The notes under the pieces: model-generated
Seen by the model: only the letters and a program-made list of their open reading frames with translations
What the model was told of the DNA's origin: nothing
Databases searched by the model: none
Shown here: positions 1 through 5,718 of the stretch, in pieces
Layout: every line of letters starts with the position of its first letter
Numbering within the stretch: position 1 is the first letter of the stretch
Program-made: the position numbers and the translations under genes
Source: Planctomycetaceae bacterium
Lineage (GTDB): Bacteria; Planctomycetota; Planctomycetia; Pirellulales; Pirellulaceae
Direction of reading: 5' to 3'
Length of the DNA: 6,480 nt
Assembly: GCA_007129635.1 (NCBI GenBank)
Contig: SKVE01000707.1
Location: 1 to 6,480, forward strand

Positions 1-222
1 CCTACGTTAACAGAAACGGCCTCTGCTGAAAAGAATGTCAGTATCGTGACAGCGATTCTTGCGCCGAACGGAATCACTGGCACGCGGCTTGCACCCTCTC
101 AACCACAACCCCAGAAGTCGCATGCCAGATTCATGTCGATGCGAGAGGTTCTGATCGAACATTTATCGCTCACTTTCATTAAATGAGGACGAAGTATGTA
201 TGTTTCGCAATTCTGCTTTTTC
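1..222. other. Upstream region with no recognisable gene
   Basis: No reading frame here resembles a known family and no RNA gene is visible. The only symmetry seen is an 11-base palindrome, TCATTAAATGA at 176-186, some 50 bases before the start of the SurA-like gene. It could belong to that gene's control region, but nothing else supports this. No convincing -35/-10 pair was found. Confidence 0.4.
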
Positions 223-229
223 AAGGAGG
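223..229 (+). promoter_or_regulatory. Ribosome binding site of the SurA-like gene
   Basis: AAGGAGG lies eight bases before the ATG at 238, which is near-ideal spacing. An in-frame ATG at 196 exists, but it has no such site, and starting there would put 14 extra residues in front of the signal peptide. This site therefore decides the start at 238. Confidence 0.85.
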
Positions 230-237
230 CATGTTCC

Positions 238-834
238 ATGCGCAACGGAGTGAATGTCGTATTTGGTTCCATGGCAGTTGCCCTCGTGGTCACGCTCCAG
301 GCGGTCGGGCAATTGAATGAACCCGTTGATGAGCCAGCCCAGGATCCGGCTTTTCGGCAACCGCAGGCCGCTCAACCGGCCCAGGTTCAGCCGGCGCCGC
401 AGCGCGATCTCGTCGCCACGGTCAACGGGGACCCGATCGCGCGAAGCGAGTACGAGCAGCTCGTTCAGACAGCCATTCGGGCTCGCCAACAACAGCAGGA
501 GGCTCAGCCGGAGCTTCCGCCTCTGGGCATACAGCAGCTCCAGCAACAGGTGCTCGACAACCTGATCGAGGCCCGACTGGTGGAACAGTACGTGCGTGAG
601 CACGGTCCCGATGTCGAGGAGCACGAGGTTGATGCCGAGTTGAACAACATCCGGCAGAGCTTGAAGGGGCAGGGAGTCTCGCTCGAACAGTACTTAGCCA
701 CAATCAAGCAACCGCTGGACGAGCTGCGCCGGCGGATTGAGGGCTCCCTGGCCTGGCAACGGTTCCAGCAGCAACAGATGTCTCCTGACAAGCGTGTGGC
801 CGCGTCTTCCGCGAGGGGGCCCCCGTTCCGGTGA
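238..834 (+). CDS. Secreted SurA-N-type foldase, lacking the rotamase domain (truncated)
   Basis: The 198-residue product has a signal peptide at about 1-25 (hydrophobic core MAVALVVTLQAVG), so it should be exported. Residues 26-56 form a Q/P/A-rich linker. Residues 57-185 resemble the N-terminal chaperone domain of SurA and PpiC/parvulin-type peptidylprolyl isomerases: it opens with the typical 'VATVNGDPIARSEYEQLV' and continues with Q-rich helices, 'LIEARLVEQY' and 'LAWQRFQQQQMSPDK'. In the family this point leads into the catalytic rotamase domain. Here the frame instead runs into an unrelated RVAASSARGPPFR and stops. Neither other forward frame downstream restores a rotamase domain, so the 3' half appears lost rather than simply frameshifted. 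The strong ribosome binding site means a chaperone-only product could still be made. It could equally be a decaying gene. Confidence 0.7.
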   Translation: MRNGVNVVFGSMAVALVVTLQAVGQLNEPVDEPAQDPAFRQPQAAQPAQVQPAPQRDLVATVNGDPIARSEYEQLVQTAIRARQQQQEAQPELPPLGIQQLQQQVLDNLIEARLVEQYVREHGPDVEEHEVDAELNNIRQSLKGQGVSLEQYLATIKQPLDELRRRIEGSLAWQRFQQQQMSPDKRVAASSARGPPFR

Positions 835-858
835 GAAACGAAGCGTGTTCCCGCTTCG
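815..858 (+). other. Palindrome and hairpin at the end of the SurA-like gene
   Basis: A 10-base palindrome of five G then five C lies at 815-824, inside the aberrant last codons. Just after the stop codon, CGAAGCG (839-845) and CGCTTCG (852-858) form a 7-bp stem with a 6-base loop. No T-tract follows, so this is not a standard intrinsic terminator. It may mark the rearrangement point that truncated the gene, or act as a weak transcript end. Confidence 0.3.
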
Positions 859-1396
859 CCGTCCTGCGGGCGATTCGCCGCTGTCGCCCTGGGTCAGGCC
901 TTGTGTTCGGTGTTTAAGCCGAGTGATGCTTCGACTTCTTGCCGGTCTTTCGCCAGCCAGCCGATTGGTGGCGGCGGCGCTCTGTTCGGCGAACCAGGTT
1001 GGAGACACGATCGGTGCTGGTCAGGTTAAAAGGTTGGACTAAGTTGGCTGAGCATTGCGTCTGTCCAGCGTCTTTGAAGTTGCGCATTCCGTCAGACTTC
1101 GCTCCCCTTCCGAGCAAGCTCGGCGGAGACGATGCGCAACTTCAAAGTCCAGCGTCGACCTCTGCTTCGTTCGCCGACCGCTTCATGCAGACAGATTCTC
1201 TCCAGCAGATTCAGGGAGGCCAACAGATTGAGTTTATTGAGAATGAAATAGAACCCGGAAATCGCGCCAGTCAGCCACGAGTTCCTTCTTCCAAGAGTAG
1301 TTCCATCTCGCGGCGGGCCTCGCCGAAGACCCATTCACGTGGCAGGTCCCCTCGCTCCAAATTGCAAGCAAAAAATGCCTGTCCTTTTCGCCTTTT
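835..1396. other. Gene-poor stretch between the SurA-like gene and the HAF fragment
   Basis: About 560 bases with no reading frame that resembles a protein family on either strand. The one clear structure is the 74-bp miniature element at 1073-1146. The long plus-strand frame that crosses it (939-1676) has low-complexity, S/R/P-rich content and runs antisense to the HAF fragment, so it is not credited. The minus frame at 914-1117 ends in a basic tail, KTGKKSKHHSA. It may be debris of some gene, but no family could be named. Confidence 0.5.
1063..1156. mobile_element. 74-bp MITE-like element with 15-bp inverted ends and 10-bp target duplication
   Basis: The element proper is 1073-1146. Its ends are perfect 15-bp inverted repeats: TTTGAAGTTGCGCAT (1073-1087) and its exact complement (1132-1146). 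Directly abutting both ends is a perfect 10-bp direct repeat, GTCCAGCGTC (1063-1072 and 1147-1156), as expected of a target-site duplication. The interior continues the stem after a 2-base bulge (CGTC 1090-1093 with GACG 1128-1131). It also holds a second hairpin, CCGAGC-AA-GCTCGG (1110-1123). There is no coding capacity, so it would need a transposase acting in trans. The duplication length is in the range of IS4- or IS1-type enzymes, but the source family is unknown. A structured RNA or attenuator is a less likely alternative, since it would not explain the flanking duplication. Confidence 0.75.
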
Positions 1397-1579
1397 CGCC
1401 TCTGGGACGGCAATCGTGGTGTACTCGCCTCCGTCGAAAAGAAACGCCCTTGTCCTGGGGACGGTGTCAAATCCGCTCCATCCAACGACATTCCCGGCGT
1501 CGATGTCAAACAGCATCGTGTGGGTCGACCCCGGCAGTCCGATGTCGGTGACGTACGTGGCGCCATCGAAAAGAAACCC
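1397..1579 (-). pseudogene. Fragment of a HAF-repeat (extracellular repeat) protein
   Basis: About 61 codons read as one and a half HAF repeats: 'GFLFDGATYVTDIGLPGS', then 'DAGNVVGW', then 'AFLFDGGEYTTIAVP'. HAF proteins are exported repeat proteins of unknown role, with alternating G/A-F-L-[FY]-D-G and I-N-D-x-G-x-V-V-G motifs. The usual Asn of the second motif is missing here (DIDAGNVVG). The fragment has no start codon or signal peptide of its own. It begins seven bases from a 31-bp RAYT-type repeat, and after about residue 61 the frame becomes unrelated sequence ending at 1271. It is a remnant, not a working gene. The repeat match is clear; how the fragment arrived is inferred. Confidence 0.6.
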
Positions 1580-1587
1580 CCGCTCCG

Positions 1588-1618
1588 CAAATTTCGTGCC
1601 TGTCACATTTTCGGTCCC
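1588..1618 (+). repeat. RAYT-type 31-bp repeat, copy 1 (solo)
   Basis: This copy runs CAAATTTCGTGCCTG...TTTTCGGTCCC and matches copy 3 (5115-5145) at 30 of 31 bases in the same orientation. It sits between the HAF fragment and the 3' end of the GH9 gene, with its GGTCCC end facing the GH9 gene. No transposase lies next to it, so it is a stranded copy or the scar of a lost element. Confidence 0.8.
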
Positions 1619-1646
1619 ATTCGAGCAGCTTGCGCGCCCGGCCCGG

Positions 1647-4256
1647 TCAGGATCCGGCGGGTGTGCTGTCTGCTGATTCTGTGGCCTTTTTCCCGTGAAT
1701 GCCCGCCAGGTACCCCCGGAAATACACCACGGGTGCCAGGGAATCGTGGATCGTGAACTCGCAGAGCAGGGCGTTCCAGAACACGTCCATGTAGGTCTCG
1801 GCGGGCGGCCAGGAGGTGAGTTCCGGATGGGTGTGGGGCGCGAGCAGTTTCCGGCCCCAGTCGCCGTCAAACCATGCTTGGCTCACGTCCATCCCGCCCA
1901 GCACCGTGATCCCCTCGGGCGCGGGCTGGCCGCTCAGGCGCGAGTCGAGGTGCATGGGATGCAGCGGGCTGCGGTGGCCTAGGCCAGTGGTCATGCACAG
2001 GTTCATCGGGTTGGCGCCGCCGCCGTATTGCACCGCCAGCACCACGCCGCGCAGGTACTTGTCGTTGCCGGTGAGCCGGTGGGCGTGTATCAGGCTGGCG
2101 CCGTCGGGCGCGGCGGGCACGCCGATCCCAAAAGGCCGCCAGGTGTGCTTGGCCCAGCGGAACCCGGCCCTCTCGATTCCTTCGAGCCGCTCGTCGGCGG
2201 TGCGCACGATGGCATTGAGGCACGTCTTGCGCAGTTCGGGGTCGGCGAGGTCTTCAGGAATGAGACAGTACACCCAGGCCGCCTCGGCCTGGTCGTGGCT
2301 TCCCCACTCCGAGACGTGCGCGCCCTCCTTGCCAAGGACAAGGGTCCCCCTGAAGGTATCCTGCCAGGCCGCGTCGCCCGTGAGACGGAACAACTCGGCG
2401 GCGGCATAGTTCCGTGCGTCGCGCAGCAAGTGCGCCTTGCGCAGGTCCACCGGATAACCTGTTGCCGACACGGCCGCGAAGCATCCCCATACGGTCAGCG
2501 GAAGGGCGAGGAGACAGGCGACGCGCGTTACAAGCCGCATGCGTCCGCGGACAAACCCCGGCGGGCGCGCCAGCCCCCATGCCAGCAACACCACGACCAA
2601 CGCGGTGATGCCGGTGCGGCGCAAGATGCGCCCCATGATCGACAGCGGCTCCCTTTGCCCTTCCACTGTCGCCTCGGCCCACGCCATCGCCTTGAGGGCG
2701 CTGTCGCGCCAGCCGGCCGCGGCCGCCGCGTCATGGCGCTCAAGCACGCGAGCCGCGCGGGCCGCAGTCCCCGCGTACCACCACGTCGACCACGGGTCGG
2801 GCTCGTAGGCCATCACGGTCAGGCTTTCCTGCCAACTCGTCTCCCCGTACCGGGGGTGCTCCTCCGACTCGATACCGCCTCGCACCCCGCCGTCGGGGGT
2901 CTGAAGACGGCGGTAGACCTCAAGCCCGAAGATCGCCTCGTCGAGCAGGTCGGGCAGGGCGTTGCCAGACTCCGGGATGTTCAGGTCAAACGCATTTGCG
3001 TGTTCCGGAAAAAAGTCCACAAGGTCCAGCAGGTTCCGCGTCGACACCAGATGCTGGATGCGACGGTCCCAGTCGCCCGCGTCATGGTAGCCACCCCACA
3101 CGCCTTCCACCCGCGTGTCGGTGCGGCCCTTGTTTAGCTTGCCAAAGTTGGTCGGGTCCACGTCATACCCCAGCGGGCCGTTGCCGGTGTCGATCAGCGC
3201 AGCCGTTGACGCGAATACCTCGAGGCCGTCGTCGGGATGGAAACCCCGGGGCCGGACGAACGGCGTGTGCGGCGGGCCCAGGTCAACCCCGCTGCGCTGG
3301 TGAAACAACCCCCGCGCCGACACCCGCAGCGGCTCGTCCCACACGCCCTCGCCAATCTCGAAGGAGTATGAGCAGCCGATGCCCGGCACCGACACGACGT
3401 GAGTTCCTGTTGCGCGGAGCGCCGTGAAGTCCGCCATCCATACATCCGTCAGGTTGTAGTTTCGGTTGTAAGCGTCCTCGGCGGTGTCTTCCGCGGCCTT
3501 GGCGAGGGTCCATGTCCCCTCGAATGCCACCGCCCCCGTCCTGGTGTCGATCACCTCGAAGGGCATCCCCTCGGGATACGTCACGCCCCCGCCGTCGCCC
3601 GCCCAGCATGATAGAAACGCCACCTTGGCCGTCTCGTCCGGATGGAATCCCAGGTGCGACACATGCACCGCTTCGCTGCGCAACGCCCGCGCGGCCGGCG
3701 TGAATGCCACCGGCGCCAGGCCCAAGCCCGGAAACGTCAGCGTGACCCCGACGCCCTCGCGCAAAGGCTCCTCAAACATCAGAAACAATGCGTGCTCGGG
3801 CACAGACTGGAATTGCCACGGACCGGTCCGCACCATGTTTCTCGGACGCGTCTTGCGGTGAACCGTCACCGGGCGCACCTGCGCGCCACCCGCCGCCACA
3901 AGCGAGTAAGAATCAGGATGCTGCAGCGCCTCGGGTTTCAGAATGCCAGGCACAAAGGTGTCATACGGCAGCAGGACGGACTGGTCCTTTCCCGCCAGCA
4001 CACCGGTAGGCAGTTCTTTGCGGTACAGAATGCGGTGCGGGAAACCCGAGGTGTCTACCCAGTCGCCCTCTTGCGCGGCATACGGTTCCTGCGTCGCCGT
4101 GCGCGCATATCCGTCATGCACGGTGACCTGCACGATCTCAGGGGCCACGAGTCCAACATGCACAACCTCCGGCACCGGAACCTCTCCGGTCGCCGTCGCC
4201 ACCAAGAACGTCCCGAGCAATCCCGCCCCCATGCGCCTCACCCGCGATCCAATCAT
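1647..4256 (-). CDS. Secreted family 9 glycoside hydrolase with an internal membrane hairpin
   Basis: The 869-residue product should cleave beta-1,4-glucan-type polysaccharide outside the cytoplasm; exact substrate is unknown. Residues 1-24 form a signal peptide. Residues 25-190 are beta-rich and unassigned. Residues 195-302 resemble the cellulase N-terminal Ig-like domain (HVSHLGFHPDETAKVAF). Residues 308-855 form the GH9 domain. It contains GGYHDAGDWDRR with Asp392 and Asp395, matching the catalytic base motif; TGLGHRSPLHPMH with His769, matching the GH9 His region; and PAETYMDVFWNA with Glu820, the expected acid. Between WAEA (about 530) and RDARNYAAAEL (about 612) lies an extra stretch of about 75 residues with two hydrophobic helices, which ordinary GH9 enzymes lack. 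ATG at 4256 is preferred over GTG at 4262 because AGGAG lies eight bases before it. No frameshift is seen, so the enzyme is probably functional. Confidence 0.88.
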   Translation of the reverse strand: MIGSRVRRMGAGLLGTFLVATATGEVPVPEVVHVGLVAPEIVQVTVHDGYARTATQEPYAAQEGDWVDTSGFPHRILYRKELPTGVLAGKDQSVLLPYDTFVPGILKPEALQHPDSYSLVAAGGAQVRPVTVHRKTRPRNMVRTGPWQFQSVPEHALFLMFEEPLREGVGVTLTFPGLGLAPVAFTPAARALRSEAVHVSHLGFHPDETAKVAFLSCWAGDGGGVTYPEGMPFEVIDTRTGAVAFEGTWTLAKAAEDTAEDAYNRNYNLTDVWMADFTALRATGTHVVSVPGIGCSYSFEIGEGVWDEPLRVSARGLFHQRSGVDLGPPHTPFVRPRGFHPDDGLEVFASTAALIDTGNGPLGYDVDPTNFGKLNKGRTDTRVEGVWGGYHDAGDWDRRIQHLVSTRNLLDLVDFFPEHANAFDLNIPESGNALPDLLDEAIFGLEVYRRLQTPDGGVRGGIESEEHPRYGETSWQESLTVMAYEPDPWSTWWYAGTAARAARVLERHDAAAAAGWRDSALKAMAWAEATVEGQREPLSIMGRILRRTGITALVVVLLAWGLARPPGFVRGRMRLVTRVACLLALPLTVWGCFAAVSATGYPVDLRKAHLLRDARNYAAAELFRLTGDAAWQDTFRGTLVLGKEGAHVSEWGSHDQAEAAWVYCLIPEDLADPELRKTCLNAIVRTADERLEGIERAGFRWAKHTWRPFGIGVPAAPDGASLIHAHRLTGNDKYLRGVVLAVQYGGGANPMNLCMTTGLGHRSPLHPMHLDSRLSGQPAPEGITVLGGMDVSQAWFDGDWGRKLLAPHTHPELTSWPPAETYMDVFWNALLCEFTIHDSLAPVVYFRGYLAGIHGKKATESADSTPAGS
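2463..2615 (-). other. Two-helix transmembrane hairpin encoded inside the GH9 gene
   Basis: Counted from the ATG, residues 548-563 (TGITALVVVLLAWGLA) and about 579-598 (core CLLALPLTVWGCFAA) are long enough and hydrophobic enough to cross a membrane. A 15-residue loop with five Arg and no acidic residue joins them (564-578). The signal peptide would place the N-terminal half outside. The hairpin would then dip inward with its Arg-rich loop in the cytoplasm, in line with the positive-inside rule. However, three Arg also precede helix 1. The insert lies between the catalytic Asp pair and the catalytic Glu, so the barrel would have to fold around it. Confidence 0.7.
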
Positions 4257-4264
4257 TCCCACGT

Positions 4265-4269
4265 CTCCT
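4265..4269 (-). promoter_or_regulatory. Ribosome binding site of the GH9 gene
   Basis: On the minus strand AGGAG precedes the ATG at 4256 by eight bases, but the in-frame GTG at 4262 by only two. The spacing selects the ATG and makes the protein 869 residues rather than 871. Confidence 0.7.
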
Positions 4270-4431
4270 GTTTGTATCCGTCATTGTTTGCGACACCACG
4301 GGTTGGGCCCCATCCGTCCGCAGTCGGTTTCCCCGCCCGCGTGGGACTTCCGCTTCACAGCATCGTAACTGAACTGCTTCGAAAACCTTCGGTTGAGGTG
4401 GGTGGTGCGGACAGACAGGGAGCCTTCCAGC

Positions 4432-4468
4432 ATTTTAGACTGGGGCGTAGGGGGTTGCAAGTCAACCC
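4432..4468 (-). promoter_or_regulatory. Possible GH9 promoter with overlapping operator-like palindrome
   Basis: On the minus strand TTGCAA (4460-4455) and TAAAAT (4437-4432) are separated by 17 bases, a fair sigma-70-type match. This would give a leader of about 170 bases before the GH9 start. A hyphenated palindrome, GGGTTG-N5-CAACCC (4452-4468), covers the -35 box and could be a repressor site. The rest of the interval 4257-4431 shows no gene or clear structure. The call rests on sequence shape only. Confidence 0.3.
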
Positions 4469-4482
4469 TGGCGCTTCGCAAC

Positions 4483-4512
4483 GGGAAGAAAAGGTGACAG
4501 GCACCAGATTTG
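4483..4512 (-). repeat. RAYT-type repeat, copy 2 (left end of RAYT unit)
   Basis: This is an inverted, diverged copy of the 31-bp repeat, with one gap and a few changes. Its core, GGTGACAGGCACCAGATTT, is recognisable. It lies 28 bases past the end of the RAYT pseudogene and faces the right-end copy at 5115-5145. Together they bracket the transposase as inverted ends. Confidence 0.75.
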
Positions 4513-4540
4513 GAGAGGCTGGGGGATGCTGGGCTCCCGT

Positions 4541-5081
4541 TTAGCTGCCATCGGTGGTCTTTCTGGGACGGCCACGCGGTCGTCAGTTCGCCGGTCGAGG
4601 CAAGGGCCATACGGCAAGAAGCTGGCCGTCACTTTCGCGCCGACTCGGGCATAGACTCGACCAAAGCCAGTGCTCAGTCCGCGCTACCAGGTTTGCTCGC
4701 AGGGCGTTTCGCTCAACGTAGCGAACGACCTGATAGAAATAATCGTCCGTTTGCACGGGAAACGACTTGTAGCGTCCCTGATTGCAGCGGAGCATACCCC
4801 GTCTCATGACGATGCTCTTTCCAGCGTTTGACGTGCGTCTTGGTTCGTTGCTGCATAAAAGCGGGCGAATCCCCGTCCTTTTCGGGCTACAGCACAAAGA
4901 CGTGGTTAGGTATCCAACAATACGCACAAACTCGCATCGACCGGAGGCGTAATGTTTCTGTCAACACACGTTCAAATGCCGCGAAGTCGTCAGCCTTGTC
5001 GAACAGATTGCGCCGACCAACTCCGCGGTTGAGGACGTGAAAAACCATTCCACCCGGGGCATATCGCGATGATCTTGGCAT
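4541..5081 (-). pseudogene. REP-associated tyrosine transposase (RAYT, Y1/IS200-like), multiply broken
   Basis: RAYTs are single-strand HUH nucleases that act on short palindromic repeats. The start is MPRSSRYAPGGMVFHVLNR at 5081, a typical N-terminus. Several lesions are visible. The HUH motif reads IPNHVFVL where the family has PNHxHxVLWP, so one residue, apparently the second His, is missing. The next Trp codon is now TAG (4887-4889). After ENGD-like text (PEKDGDSPAFMQQ, THVKRW) a one-base shift near 4778-4786 moves the frame to QGRYKSFPVQ and RYVERNALRANLV, which carries the expected catalytic Tyr. After PLPRPAN a TGA (4583-4585) is followed directly by RPRGRPRKTTDGS, the usual C-terminal tail. 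The roughly 45 residues normally between these parts are therefore deleted. The gene cannot make an active enzyme. Confidence 0.88.
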
Positions 5082-5114
5082 TATACTAAAGTTACCCAGA
5101 ATGGCCACTCTTGT

Positions 5115-5145
5115 CAAATTTGGTGCCTGTCACATTTTCGGTCCC
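5115..5145 (+). repeat. RAYT-type 31-bp repeat, copy 3 (right end of RAYT unit)
   Basis: This copy is identical to copy 1 (1588-1618) except for one base, with G in place of C in CAAATTTGGTGCC. It lies 33 bases upstream of the RAYT start and is inverted relative to copy 2. This fits a terminal or substrate sequence of the element. Confidence 0.8.
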
Positions 5146-5161
5146 TCACATTTTCGGTCCC
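5130..5161 (+). repeat. Perfect 16-bp tandem duplication at the RAYT unit's right end
   Basis: TCACATTTTCGGTCCC occurs twice back to back (5130-5145 and 5146-5161). The first unit is the last 16 bases of repeat copy 3. The second ends exactly where recognisable IS91-type coding sequence begins. Replication slippage or repeated end-processing by a RAYT could both produce this. Confidence 0.9.
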
Positions 5162-5516
5162 GACCCGCAGGACGATGGCCTCGCGTCCGGGCCCACGCGG
5201 AATTTCCAGATCCTCGACCCGCTCGACTTCCTGGCCGAGTTCACGCGACCTGGAGTACCGGGTATCCCATTCGCTGATCTGCGCTCGTTGTTCCGGCCAG
5301 ATGAAAACCGTTGCCTTCATGGAGCCACCGCAGGGTGACGTAATCGAGAAGATCCTGCGGCACTGCGGCTTGTGGTGGCCCGCCTCGCCCCGGGCGACGC
5401 CGGCCAAGGACCTTCGCGTCCACGACCCGGACAGTGACTGGGACGGTGGTTCGGCCTCCCAGGAGCCCCGGGAGTTGACGTTCGTGGACGAAGCCACCTT
5501 CTGGGCCACGTTCTGA
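5162..5516 (+). pseudogene. IS91-family transposase remnant (C-terminal part, internally deleted)
   Basis: IS91 transposases are two-tyrosine HUH enzymes of rolling-circle transposons. The first part (5162-5244) reads ...RNFQILDPLDFLAEFT, a conserved stretch near the start of the family's C-terminal third. Around 5244 the frame shifts by one, and the text continues as LICARCSGQMKTVAF (a zinc-binding Cys pair), EPPQGDVIEKILRHCGLW, and a typical end, VDEATFWATF, at the stop. In full-length relatives roughly 50 residues separate these two blocks, so a deletion joined them out of frame. The catalytic domain is absent from the window; the left boundary coincides with the RAYT repeat. The identification comes from motif recall, not a database search. 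Confidence 0.75.
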
Positions 5517-5642
5517 TTCCTTTTTCCCAACGCCGATCGGCCCGTGGACGATGCGCGCGGAGCTGGGAATTTGCCCCTGATTCGCCGCCGGAACGTCGTC
5601 AAGCTCCCACAACCCGGTCCAAAAAACTCCCACATCCCCCCC

Positions 5643-5670
5643 TTGACTCACCACGTTTCCCTGCTAGCCT
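5643..5670 (+). promoter_or_regulatory. Distal candidate promoter of the toxin-antitoxin operon
   Basis: TTGACT (5643-5648), a 16-base spacer and TAGCCT (5665-5670). The -35 box is strong and the -10 box poor. The spacer ends in ACGTTTCCCTGC (5653-5664), which recurs exactly in the proximal site. It may be a weak second promoter or an upstream copy of the operator region. Confidence 0.3.
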
Positions 5671-5718
5671 CAGTCCTGTGGGAGGAAAGTAATCTCCTAT
5701 CCGTTGGCGTAGCGGGCA

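Noticed and set aside
839..858. Intrinsic terminator after the SurA-like gene
   Set aside because: The 7-bp stem is real but no T-tract follows, so it is reported only as a hairpin.
914..1117. Minus-strand frame with a basic tail, briefly considered as a transposase C-terminus
   Set aside because: The resemblance to IS256-type ends was superficial: no catalytic block or family signature, and the frame starts inside the miniature element.
939..1676. Plus-strand open frame of 245 codons across the miniature element and HAF fragment
   Set aside because: It reads through the inverted repeats and antisense to the HAF motifs. Its composition is low-complexity and it has no clear ribosome binding site.
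2028..3137. Long plus-strand open frame of 369 codons opposite the GH9 gene
   Set aside because: It is antisense to conserved GH9 sequence and is rich in R, P, G and H with no domain pattern. Long antisense frames are expected opposite GC-rich genes.
3642..4544. Plus-strand open frame of 300 codons across the GH9 5' end and upstream region
   Set aside because: It has R/H-rich composition, overlaps the GH9 signal peptide and Ig-like coding region in antisense, and has no family resemblance.
5130..5161. Possible start of a CRISPR array (tandem identical units)
   Set aside because: There are only two units with no spacer between them, and they are derived from the RAYT-type repeat.
4483..5161. 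Target-site duplication around the RAYT unit
   Set aside because: The bases outside the two inverted repeats do not match. RAYT/IS200-type elements are not expected to make one.
5114..5635. Minus-strand open frame of 173 codons opposite the IS91 remnant
   Set aside because: The plus strand carries clear IS91 motifs in two frames, while the minus frame has none and runs into the RAYT repeat.
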